From Deltaproteobacteria bacterium (GTDB lineage Bacteria > Desulfobacterota > SM23-61): a DNA stretch of 15,042 bases. A program made the position numbers and the translations under genes. Positions 1 through 6,374 of the stretch are shown here, piece by piece; the first letter of the stretch is position 1; each line of letters opens with the position of its first letter. Below the pieces are notes generated by a model. It was not told the origin of the DNA, searched no databases, and saw only the letters and a program-made list of their open reading frames with translations. Location: the NCBI GenBank assembly GCA_029857975.1, contig JAOUFX010000012.1:1-15042 (forward strand), given 5' to 3'.

Positions 1-505
1 GCACATCGACGCCATCGAACCCAGCTTCTTTGGCCCAGACGGAGGCCCGGATATGGGCCGCAACGATTTCCCGGATTTCTTCTTTCGTAAGGGCCCTCGG
101 AACTTCTGCGCCCGGGTAGGCCGGCAAGGCCGAAGGGGCTACCGGTTGAAGCCCGGTCACTTTGGAAGAGGCTCTTCCTCCTGCATGGTGGATCTGGATG
201 AAGATTTTAACGCCGTTATTCAAGGCATGAACCGCATCAGTCAGGCTTTTCAATTTTTCGGAGTGCTCCGGCGACGCCAAACCGAGTTGATTCTTGTATC
301 CTCTCCCCTCGAGCGTGAAAAACGTCCCTTCTACAATGATGAGGCCGACTCCTCCTTTGGCCCGTTCCATATAGTAGGAAGCCAGTTTCTCCGTAGCGAA
401 GCCCTCGGGTGTGGCGTAATTCATGGTCATGGGAGACATGACCAAGCGATTCTTCAACGGGGTGCCCCCGATCTGAAATGGTTCAAATAAATGGCGATAC
501 TTCAT
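1..505 (-). CDS. Old Yellow Enzyme family NADH:flavin oxidoreductase (3' end outside window)
   Basis: Only the first 168 codons are inside the window; the gene runs off the left edge. The protein begins MKYRHLFEPFQIGGTPLKNR, the standard opening of the FMN-binding TIM barrel in the OYE / 2,4-dienoyl-CoA reductase family. Around residues 102-110 it has QIHHAGGRA, a version of the family's Q-I-x-H-x-G-R flavin/substrate motif, and it reaches AGFDGVDV near the break. These enzymes use FMN to reduce activated C=C bonds. Larger members (FadH, enoate reductase) add a 4Fe-4S cluster and an FAD/NADPH domain; whether this one does lies outside the window. The ATG at 505 follows AAGGAG by 7 nt and starts 4 nt (506-509) after the stop of the FAD oxidoreductase gene, so it is the last visible gene of the AOR operon. 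The family is clear; the substrate is unknown. Confidence 0.9.
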   Translation of the reverse strand, partial: MKYRHLFEPFQIGGTPLKNRLVMSPMTMNYATPEGFATEKLASYYMERAKGGVGLIIVEGTFFTLEGRGYKNQLGLASPEHSEKLKSLTDAVHALNNGVKIFIQIHHAGGRASSKVTGLQPVAPSALPAYPGAEVPRALTKEEIREIVAAHIRASVWAKEAGFDGVDV

Positions 506-509
506 CCAG

Positions 510-1811
510 TTACTCCTTGGCGATAGACTTTCTCTTTAAATTTTGAAACAGGAACCCGTGCTCATAGCCCAGATGGGGTGGGAGTTGATCTTCCTGCGAA
601 ATCGGTCCGCTCAAAAGGTCTACCGGATCACCGGAAATTCTTTCCTGTTTTCTCATCAGGCGCAGGAGGACTCCCGTCCCCGATACATCTCCCCCTAAAA
701 TAAACCCGATCAGCCTCCGGTCTTTGATGACGATTTTACGATAAACCTCATTGGTTTCCCTAAAAAGAAGGTCAAGGCCAGATTGCTTCTCATAATACGA
801 GTGGCCGGCGGACAGGACCCGCAGGCCGAAAAGATTAAGGGCATTCAAGGCGAAATTATGAGTATACCTCCGACTTTCTCCGGCCATATTCCGACCTGCA
901 ACCATCCCCTGCCGCGTCGCCGCCGCCCAGGTGGCGTTATGGGTGCGCTCCAGGGTGATCGAATCGATCGTGACGGTAGCGTCCCCCGCGGCATAGATAC
1001 CCGGAATATTCGTTTCCATTCGCTCATTCACGACAATTCCACCTCGAAGCTCAATTCCAGAGCCCTCGAGAAACTTGGTATTGGGCCGGACGCCGACGGC
1101 CTGAATCACCCTTTGACCGGAAAACATCCGTCCGTCTTGCAAGCGTACCCCGGTCACCCAGCCCTGTTCATTGAGGGCCTCAACAACCTCCACATCGGTT
1201 TCAACCCGGATCCCTTTTTCCCGCATTTTCCTGGCCACAAGGGTTGAGGCCTTCAGGTCGAAGATGCGCGAGGCCAGTTTTGGCTCCTTCTCAAGGATCG
1301 TCACTTGCAATCCTTTCTCCCTGAGGTGGCAGGCGAGTTTGAGTCCGATGAAACCCCCGCCGATAATGACGACTTTCCCGATTATAGATTTACTCTCCAG
1401 AACGGCTTCGGCGTCAGCAAGGGTGCGCAGGGCGGTAACTCCCTTTGATCCCATCCTTGGAAAGGACAAGGCGATGGGAATGGCCCCCGTGGCGATTAGG
1501 AGCCGATCGTAGGAGATAACCCGGCCATCCTCCAGTTTCAATTCCTGGGAGGTGGAATGCAAGGATTTCACCTTGGTATTTAACCGCACATCAATCTTTC
1601 TCCGTTCCCCCCACGAGGGATCCCGAAAGAAGAGTGCCCCCCGGCCGACCTCTCCGCCCATCCAGTAGGTAAGCATCACCGGTGAATGGGCCGGGCTGCT
1701 TTCTGCCGTAAGCATCGTGATGGAGCTTTCCGGGTCCCGGTCACGAATGGCCTCGGCGGCGAAGATTCCGGCAGGTCCGCTACCGATGATGACATGGTGC
1801 CAAAGTTTCAT
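510..1811 (-). CDS. FAD-dependent NAD(P) oxidoreductase (FNOR / AorC-like)
   Basis: A 433-residue pyridine nucleotide-disulfide oxidoreductase-fold protein. The N-terminus has the FAD-binding GSGPAG at residues 10-15, ATGAIP follows near 107, the NAD(P)-binding IIGGGFIG is at 149-156, and the second FAD motif GIYAAGD ends near 277. No redox-active CxxxxC pair is visible, so it belongs with rubredoxin/ferredoxin reductase-like enzymes rather than disulfide reductases. Such proteins pass electrons between iron-sulfur proteins and NAD(P). An in-frame start at 1853 would add 14 residues, but the ATG at 1811 is preferred: it overlaps the upstream stop as ATGA (coupled translation) and puts the glycine motif at the usual distance from the N-terminus. 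FNOR genes next to cooF and cooS are known, and AorC of the Aromatoleum AOR complex is a comparable NAD-reducing subunit. Here it probably gives the AOR operon its NAD(P) exit. Confidence 0.88.
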   Translation of the reverse strand: MKLWHHVIIGSGPAGIFAAEAIRDRDPESSITMLTAESSPAHSPVMLTYWMGGEVGRGALFFRDPSWGERRKIDVRLNTKVKSLHSTSQELKLEDGRVISYDRLLIATGAIPIALSFPRMGSKGVTALRTLADAEAVLESKSIIGKVVIIGGGFIGLKLACHLREKGLQVTILEKEPKLASRIFDLKASTLVARKMREKGIRVETDVEVVEALNEQGWVTGVRLQDGRMFSGQRVIQAVGVRPNTKFLEGSGIELRGGIVVNERMETNIPGIYAAGDATVTIDSITLERTHNATWAAATRQGMVAGRNMAGESRRYTHNFALNALNLFGLRVLSAGHSYYEKQSGLDLLFRETNEVYRKIVIKDRRLIGFILGGDVSGTGVLLRLMRKQERISGDPVDLLSGPISQEDQLPPHLGYEHGFLFQNLKRKSIAKE

Positions 1812-2893
1812 GCCAAGCAATCCAGGATCTTGGAAGAGAGATCCCCCTCCCAAGAGAGGAGATAAGTGTTGCCCAACTTCCTGCGCAGCCCTTCCAAGAA
1901 GAATTCTTCAGCCTCCTTGTTTCCGTGTATGGGCAATGGAGGAATGGAGGTCACCTTGAATCCTAGAGCCAGCGCACCGAGGACCGTTGTTACCTTCGTT
2001 GTGGTGACCAGGACAACCACCCTGAGGTCCGGGATGGCCAGAGACCCACTCGCAGAAACCTCCTGTCCCAAGTCCACCAGAGCGCCGGTGTTGCTCAAAC
2101 GAATCAGGGGAAAGGCCTTATCCAGCGTTGGCAAGAGCTCATCCACCCGACGTTGTTCCGGTTCGGGAAGGGGTGATTCGCTTGCGGACAGCACAACGAT
2201 GAAAGGTGGGGGTGGAACTGCAATACCACCCAAGAGGGTCGAAACCCTTTCCCCGGGAAACGTCTCCTTTTTTTCCATCAATAAACGGAGATCCTCCCGG
2301 AGTCTCTGGGAAAGGAGGACGATCAGAGAGAGATCAAGGCATTCTTGAAGAGGACCTTCGACTCCTGATGATTCGGACTTGTTTCTCCCCCAAGAGTTTA
2401 AAAGGAGCTGGGTCAAGCTGATGGGCTGAGAAGGGTCGTCAAAGGGAGAGGGCCACGCCTTCTGGGGGAAAAATCTGAACAGGAAGGAACGGTGGCCCTC
2501 GGGAACCGGAGAGATGAAGTTCCTCGCCTCCCGGAGTAGGACCTGGATTGCTTTCCGCAAGGGTAGCCTGGGAGCAAGACCATACTTTTCGAAGAGGATC
2601 TTTTTGGTCCATCTCACTTCGCCTTTCTGGGCAGGGGGTGGCGGATTCCATGTTTGGAGCTCGATGATCAATGCTCTCCAGCGGCTGATTTCCCAAGCCG
2701 CCTCGGTTTGAACAAATCCGAGAAGATTCTGGGCAACCACCGCCTCGGCGTTCATTCCGCAAAGACCGGTGAGGGACTCCTGCTCAAAAGGGCTTAGACG
2801 GCAAGGCCCGAGAAGACAGCCTGAACAACAAAGGCCCAGAAGCCCGTATCCACACGCTGGCAGCATCTCCTTTTTTTTATCGGTCGGCCGCAC
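1808..2893 (-). CDS. CooS-like protein with D/B-cluster motifs but no catalytic C-cluster ('mini-CooS')
   Basis: A 361-residue protein whose N-terminus matches Ni-CO dehydrogenase (CooS). Cysteines lie at 14, 22, 23, 26, 31 and 45, with CLLGPCR and GLCG around them and the CooS-like VVAQN after. The spacing (8, 1, 3, 5, 14) equals that of the D-cluster (C39, C47) and B-cluster (C48, C51, C56, C70) ligands of C. hydrogenoformans CODH-II as I remember them. Only two other cysteines exist (185, 359). IVVLSASESP (232-241) seems to sit where CooS has IVVHGHEP, and RLSNTG (265-270) where CooS has the C-cluster GICCTGNE. The C-terminal GFKVTSIPPLPIHG (311-324) recalls the CooS tail, so about 250 residues, including the last three C-cluster cysteines, seem deleted. 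CODH activity is therefore unlikely; a two-cluster electron-transfer role is inferred. GTG at 2893 follows AGGAG by about 6 nt and overlaps the ferredoxin stop by 17 nt. Confidence 0.8.
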   Translation of the reverse strand: MRPTDKKKEMLPACGYGLLGLCCSGCLLGPCRLSPFEQESLTGLCGMNAEAVVAQNLLGFVQTEAAWEISRWRALIIELQTWNPPPPAQKGEVRWTKKILFEKYGLAPRLPLRKAIQVLLREARNFISPVPEGHRSFLFRFFPQKAWPSPFDDPSQPISLTQLLLNSWGRNKSESSGVEGPLQECLDLSLIVLLSQRLREDLRLLMEKKETFPGERVSTLLGGIAVPPPPFIVVLSASESPLPEPEQRRVDELLPTLDKAFPLIRLSNTGALVDLGQEVSASGSLAIPDLRVVVLVTTTKVTTVLGALALGFKVTSIPPLPIHGNKEAEEFFLEGLRRKLGNTYLLSWEGDLSSKILDCLA

Positions 2894-3380
2894 GGTCTCT
2901 CCTCATGTCTTGGGCGAACTTCTTTTTCTTCTCCCCGGCAAAAGAGTTCGCCTCCTGATAGGCGAGGGCTTGGGTCTGACACGCCCTCACGCAGGGAGGA
3001 ACAGCCTCTTCAAGACATAGGTTGCATTTCACCACTCGTTTCTCCTGCTCGTCGTAATGAAAGGCTCCGTAAGGACAAACGAGGACGCACGAGCCGCAAC
3101 CTACGCAGTTTTCCGAGTTATGAAAAATCTTCTTCCCCCCATCTTCTCTGCGCAAGCTTCCGCTGACGCAGGCTTCCACACAAGGAGCAGAAAGGCATTG
3201 CTGACAGACCCATATCCAGGGGGTTCCGCGGTCAAAGGTGATGGACATTCTGGGCGCCGGCCTTTGCTCGCCGGAAAGGCTGCGCACCTCTGAAATCCCC
3301 ATGGATTTCATCTGGCAAGCAAGCATGCAAGAAAGACATGCCAGGCAGCGTTCGGGATGGAAGAAAATTTTTCTCTCCAT
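2877..3380 (-). CDS. CooF/HycB-like ferredoxin with four [4Fe-4S] motifs
   Basis: A 167-residue polyferredoxin with sixteen cysteines in four groups: 12/15/18/22, 59/62/67/71, 92/95/98/102 and 119/122/130/134. This is the layout of CooF, HycB and related electron-transfer subunits. CVGCGSCVLVCP at 92-103 is a textbook 4Fe-4S motif. The C-terminal tail (about 150-167) is strongly basic. No signal peptide or membrane segment is seen, so it is cytoplasmic. CooF is the natural redox partner of CooS, and here the gene directly precedes the CooS-like gene, overlapping it by 17 nt. Its ATG follows the AOR stop by one nucleotide (TGAGATG). It most likely carries electrons between AOR and the mini-CooS/FNOR pair. 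The family is sure; the partner assignment is inference from gene order. Confidence 0.92.
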   Translation of the reverse strand: MERKIFFHPERCLACLSCMLACQMKSMGISEVRSLSGEQRPAPRMSITFDRGTPWIWVCQQCLSAPCVEACVSGSLRREDGGKKIFHNSENCVGCGSCVLVCPYGAFHYDEQEKRVVKCNLCLEEAVPPCVRACQTQALAYQEANSFAGEKKKKFAQDMRRDRAADR

Positions 3381-3381
3381 C

Positions 3382-5268
3382 TCACGGCACCCCCAGGACC
3401 TTCAAAGTTTCTGGGTTGGGAATCCCGGTCTTCTTGTCCCACCCTCGGGCCTCATAATATTCATCCAGGAGCTGGTCGTATTCCTCCCGTTTAAGTTTCG
3501 ACCCTTTCCCCGGACCATCCGGTAGTTCCTCTTCGAAGAAACGCCGTGGTGGATAATCAGATTCCCTCCTGCATCCTTCGCGAACATTGAAAAGTTTCTC
3601 GACATTGTAGACCCGTTCACCACAATGGTATAACTGTTCTTTAGTCATGGGTAGGCCGGTCGTGGCGACGAAAATCTCGTTCATTAGCTCCAAGCCGCGC
3701 CTGATGAGCATGGGGAAGCTGCGCGACCGGTTCCACGCGAAGATACATACCCCCATCAGGTTGGGAATGGTTACCCAGTTTTCACTCCAGGCCACCATCT
3801 TGCCCTTGCCTTCTAAGGATTTAAGATTGCTTACCGCTTCCGTCCCGAAGTAAGCTTTCGCTTCCTCGGGCTTGATAAACTCGTCGATATAGGGGAAACC
3901 CCGAAGATGGCAGGACCCCCGGGTCGACACAGCGTAAGTAAGGGCGCGGGTGGGCAGACTCCTGGGATCACTCGCATCCACCTCCAGCCCTTTGACATGA
4001 ATGGCGTAATAATCAGCCTGCAACCGCTCGCCCATGATTTTTGTTCCTTCGGCGAGTAGATCTCCGAACCCTTTCCGGTAAGCGATTTTTTCGATGAAAT
4101 GGAGGAGGGCTTCCCCATTACCAAAAACAAGTTCCACACCATCCACCTGCTCTTTGGTCAAAATCCCCCTTTCGTAAAGTTCCATGGCCATGGCAATGGA
4201 AGACCCGGCCGTCTGTTCATCAATTCCGTATTCGTCGCACAGATAATGGGCCCGCAGGATGATGGCCGGATCCGTAATATAAGGCTTGGCCCCGAGGGGG
4301 TTGATCGAATCATATTCCGGGCCTTTGGCGTAGGTGGGTGCGAAAGGGCCTTCCTTAATGGCCGAGTACCTGCGACATCGTACCATACAACCCATACAAC
4401 CCATAACCTTTACTAAAAATCGCTCGCGAAAGGCTTCCCCGCTTATCTTCTCCCACCCCTCTATGGTTGCTCGTTGAAAGTTTTTCGCGCCCCAGATCCC
4501 TAACTTTTGTCGATGCTCGACCAAGTTGGCGGTCCCCAATCGTCGCAGGACGTCCGTCCACACCTCTCCCTCAAGGGTTTGCCGGTAGGCATCCACCGCT
4601 TCTTTAAAGCGCCTCGGGTCGGCAATGCCCACATCTTGAGAACCCCGGACAGCTACCGCTTTCAGGTTTTTCGATCCCATGACGGCTCCCATGCCGCATC
4701 TTCCGCCTGCTCCCTCTCCATCCGTCATCACGCAGGCGTAGCGAACGAGATTCTCCCCCGCGGGACCCATAGCGCAGATATGAATATCCTCGTCACCCAG
4801 CTCCTCCTTAAGGAGATGATTCGTCTCGGAAATCTTGTGGCCCCATAGATGCTTCGCCGGTCGTAATTCGGCTTTCCCGTCCCTCACCCACAGGTAAACG
4901 GGAGAGGAAGATCTTCCGCGCAGAACAATGGCATCAAAACCTGAATATTTCAGCTCGGGGGAAAAATAGCCCCCAGAGTTGGTATCTCCTAAGATTCCAG
5001 TCAGAGGCGATTTGGCAGCGACCACGAGACGGCTCGCCGAAGGGGTGGGTGTTCCATTGAGTGGTCCGGCAGCGATGATCAGCCGATTGTCAGGAGACAA
5101 AGGGTCTGTTTTTGTTTCCAATTCATCCCACAGAATCCGAGAACTGAACCCTCTTCCGCCGACGTATTTCAGAGCAAAATCCCTTTCCAGGGGTCTTTTC
5201 TCGATTGATCCATCCGTAAGATTGACATACAGGATCTTGCCGGCATAGCCCCCCGCAAAAATGCTCAT
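3382..5268 (-). CDS. aor: Aldehyde:ferredoxin oxidoreductase family tungsten/molybdenum enzyme
   Basis: A full-length 628-residue AOR. The N-terminal domain has GGRGFSSRILWDEL (37-50) and the pterin-region segments GPLNGTPTPSASRL and NSGGYFSPELKYSGFDA (97-113). The [4Fe-4S] ligands are C291, C294 and C298 (CMGCMVRC) plus a distal cysteine, C508. GPEYDS (316-321) and GSCHLRG (451-457) fall where P. furiosus AOR has its active-site glutamate and histidine, and CDEYGIDEQTAG (344-355) is the usual family block. AORs oxidise aldehydes to carboxylic acids with ferredoxin, or run in reverse, using a bis-pyranopterin tungsten cofactor. Paralogues include benzoyl-CoA reductase subunit BamB, so the substrate is open. 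The ATG at 5268 is preceded by GGAGGAGGCG. A ferredoxin gene lies 30 nt upstream, a MoaD-like gene opens the operon, and CooF, mini-CooS and FNOR follow, which points to NAD(P)-linked turnover. Confidence 0.95.
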   Translation of the reverse strand: MSIFAGGYAGKILYVNLTDGSIEKRPLERDFALKYVGGRGFSSRILWDELETKTDPLSPDNRLIIAAGPLNGTPTPSASRLVVAAKSPLTGILGDTNSGGYFSPELKYSGFDAIVLRGRSSSPVYLWVRDGKAELRPAKHLWGHKISETNHLLKEELGDEDIHICAMGPAGENLVRYACVMTDGEGAGGRCGMGAVMGSKNLKAVAVRGSQDVGIADPRRFKEAVDAYRQTLEGEVWTDVLRRLGTANLVEHRQKLGIWGAKNFQRATIEGWEKISGEAFRERFLVKVMGCMGCMVRCRRYSAIKEGPFAPTYAKGPEYDSINPLGAKPYITDPAIILRAHYLCDEYGIDEQTAGSSIAMAMELYERGILTKEQVDGVELVFGNGEALLHFIEKIAYRKGFGDLLAEGTKIMGERLQADYYAIHVKGLEVDASDPRSLPTRALTYAVSTRGSCHLRGFPYIDEFIKPEEAKAYFGTEAVSNLKSLEGKGKMVAWSENWVTIPNLMGVCIFAWNRSRSFPMLIRRGLELMNEIFVATTGLPMTKEQLYHCGERVYNVEKLFNVREGCRRESDYPPRRFFEEELPDGPGKGSKLKREEYDQLLDEYYEARGWDKKTGIPNPETLKVLGVP

Positions 5269-5298
5269 CGCCTCCTCCCCCGTTCCATCTAATAAAAG

Positions 5299-5793
5299 TT
5301 AATTTTCTCCAACCTGGGTTTTCATAAATTTGGCAAACTCCTTCATCCGATACCGTGCCAACTGGTCCGCATCGGTCAATTTCAGGACTTTGGCCGGACA
5401 ATACGCCACACATTGAGGATCTCCCCCGCAGAGATCACATTTCGCCGCCACTCCCTCAACCAGATCCAAGGTTACCGCTCCCACCGGACAGACATTGACA
5501 CACATGGCACAGCCGATGCAAAGATCCTTTTTCACCAAGACCATCCCGACCGACTCATCCCGGTGGAGGGCCCCGGTGGGGCAAATGTCCATGCACGGCG
5601 GTTTTTCACAATTGAGGCAGGTGACGGGAATATCTTCTCCCTGTCCCAGGGAGATTACCCGGATGCATGCTCTCCCCGGGTTGCCCACTTGATGGTGATG
5701 AAAGGCACAAATCAACTCACACATCCGGCAGCGACTACAAACCGCCTCGGGGTCCTGCCGGTTTTCGAAGTAGGCAATTCTCTTTCTGATCAA
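5299..5793 (-). CDS. Four-cluster ferredoxin subunit preceding AOR (AorA-like)
   Basis: A 164-residue polyferredoxin with sixteen cysteines in four groups: 19/22/25/29, 59/62/67/71, 92/95/98/102 and 119/122/128/132. The strongest motifs are CIGCAMCVNVCP (92-103) and CSRCRMCELIC (19-29). Ferredoxins of this size beside an AOR gene are typical electron-transfer subunits; AorA of the Aromatoleum AOR complex is the best-known example. The start is a TTG at 5793, chosen because GGGAGG lies 5 nt before it and the stop of the MoaD-like gene (TGA, 5795-5797) ends one nucleotide upstream. It is a different protein from the CooF-like ferredoxin at 2877-3380, although both have four clusters. It probably takes electrons directly from the AOR cluster. 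Family assignment is firm; the AorA comparison rests on context and length. Confidence 0.92.
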   Translation of the reverse strand: MIRKRIAYFENRQDPEAVCSRCRMCELICAFHHHQVGNPGRACIRVISLGQGEDIPVTCLNCEKPPCMDICPTGALHRDESVGMVLVKKDLCIGCAMCVNVCPVGAVTLDLVEGVAAKCDLCGGDPQCVAYCPAKVLKLTDADQLARYRMKEFAKFMKTQVGEN

Positions 5794-5794
5794 T

Positions 5795-6088
5795 TCAGCC
5801 TCCCGATATATAAAATAACAGACTCACTTTGTCATTATCCCGGAGCTCTACAGCCTGCTGATTGAGGGCCGTTCCGGTATAAATTCTTTCATTAACCATC
5901 ACCATCAACCCCGATTTTATGTCATCATCATCTTCTAAGAGAAGCCTTCTCATCGGTTCCCCGTATTTTTCCGCTAATCGGCGGAGCAGCTTCACGACCG
6001 AGGCCTCCCCCTTTTCCAACTCCATAATAAGCCTTGGTAAGGGGTACGCCGCTTGAAAAGCAGGGCTAAATTCGATTGCAATCTTTAT
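5795..6088 (-). CDS. MoaD/ThiS-like ubiquitin-fold sulfur carrier (start unresolved)
   Basis: The C-terminus reads LLFYISGG, ending in the Gly-Gly that MoaD/ThiS sulfur carriers use for thiocarboxylation. Before it come a beta strand (IKIAIEF), a helix (VVKLLRRLAEKYG) and NERIYTGTALNQQAVELRDND, all in MoaD order. MoaD supplies the dithiolene sulfurs of molybdopterin, so an AOR-linked copy probably serves the tungsten/molybdenum pterin. The start is unclear. The first in-frame ATG (6223) lies upstream of the likely promoter and has no ribosome site. The next in-frame ATG (6025, after AAGG) would delete the first beta strand. The position given is an ATA codon 8 nt after AGGA that just includes that strand; a TTG at 6130 falls inside the operator. 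It is the first gene of the operon, and the next start follows its stop by one nucleotide. Confidence 0.75.
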   Translation of the reverse strand: MKIAIEFSPAFQAAYPLPRLIMELEKGEASVVKLLRRLAEKYGEPMRRLLLEDDDDIKSGLMVMVNERIYTGTALNQQAVELRDNDKVSLLFYISGG

Positions 6089-6119
6089 GAGCCACGTCCT
6101 AATAAAAAAATATTTAAAA

Positions 6120-6131
6120 ATTGTATACAAT
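6120..6131. promoter_or_regulatory. Perfect palindromic operator for the AOR operon (site O1)
   Basis: ATTGTATACAAT is a perfect 12-bp palindrome inside a very AT-rich stretch. It matches the T-N-G-T...A-C-N-A half-site pattern of FadR/FCD-type GntR regulators, and such a regulator is encoded divergently about 240 bp away. It starts about 6 nt downstream of the predicted transcription start of the AOR operon, a position suited to repression. Near-copies occur at 6332-6341 and 6361-6374. Binding itself is inferred. Confidence 0.6.
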
Positions 6132-6143
6132 ATTTGATTAAAA

Positions 6144-6172
6144 TACTTACTTGATGTTCGAGAATTTGTCAA
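6144..6172 (-). promoter_or_regulatory. Predicted promoter of the AOR operon
   Basis: On the minus strand a perfect -35 hexamer TTGACA (6172-6167) is followed after 17 nt by TAAGTA (6149-6144), a weak -10 box. Transcription would begin near 6137, just before the palindrome at 6120-6131. The weak -10 could mean that induction is needed. A start here excludes the long in-frame start at 6223 for the MoaD-like gene. Confidence 0.5.
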
Positions 6173-6311
6173 GGGCAATCTCACTTTCTTGTTGAACTTT
6201 CCATGCGCCCTCCCGTTGTTCATTTTTAATTAATTATTACAATATATTATGTAGGAATTCCGAATGGGCTTGGGGAATCTAAAGTCATCCTTTTAGCCGG
6301 TCATTTTTCTC

Positions 6312-6340
6312 TTGACTTGATTTGCTTAATTTAGTATACA
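6312..6340 (+). promoter_or_regulatory. Predicted promoter of the GntR-family regulator gene
   Basis: TTGACT (6312-6317), a 17-nt spacer and TATACA (6335-6340) make a good sigma-70-type promoter. It would give a leader of about 20 nt before the ATG at 6367. The -10 box lies inside a palindrome-like operator (6332-6341), so the regulator probably represses its own gene. The leader is almost pure A/T and shows no Shine-Dalgarno sequence. Confidence 0.6.
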
Positions 6341-6341
6341 T
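6332..6341. promoter_or_regulatory. Operator-like palindrome over the regulator's -10 box (site O2)
   Basis: TAGTATACAT agrees with the perfect site TTGTATACAA at 8 of 10 positions and is symmetric in its central GTATAC. It covers the -10 hexamer of the regulator's promoter. Its centre is 31 bp, about three helical turns, from the centre of the next copy at 6361-6374. Confidence 0.45.
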
Positions 6342-6360
6342 CAAAAAAAAATAAATATAA

Positions 6361-6374
6361 AATTGTATGCAATT
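6361..6374. promoter_or_regulatory. Operator-like palindrome overlapping the regulator's start codon (site O3)
   Basis: AATTGTATGCAATT has 5-bp perfect arms, and its core TTGTATGCAA differs from site O1 at one base. The start codon of the GntR-family gene (6367-6369) lies within it. A repressor bound here would block transcription elongation or initiation of its own gene. Confidence 0.5.

Noticed and set aside
53..490. A 145-codon plus-strand open frame at the left edge.
   Set aside because: It lies opposite the OYE-family gene, which has strong family motifs and a good ribosome site. The plus-strand translation has no recognisable features.
2864..2880. A run of eight A's (minus strand) just after the CooF-like stop, possibly a slippery frameshift site, with an ATG at 2866 as alternative start of the mini-CooS.
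   Set aside because: The CooF stop comes before the A-run, so slippage could not fuse the two proteins. The ATG directly abuts GGAG with no spacer, whereas the GTG at 2893 has a well-placed AGGAG.
1808..2893. The CooS-like gene as a functional CO dehydrogenase.
   Set aside because: It is about 270 residues shorter than CooS, and only two cysteines (185, 359) remain outside the D/B motif, too few for a C-cluster.
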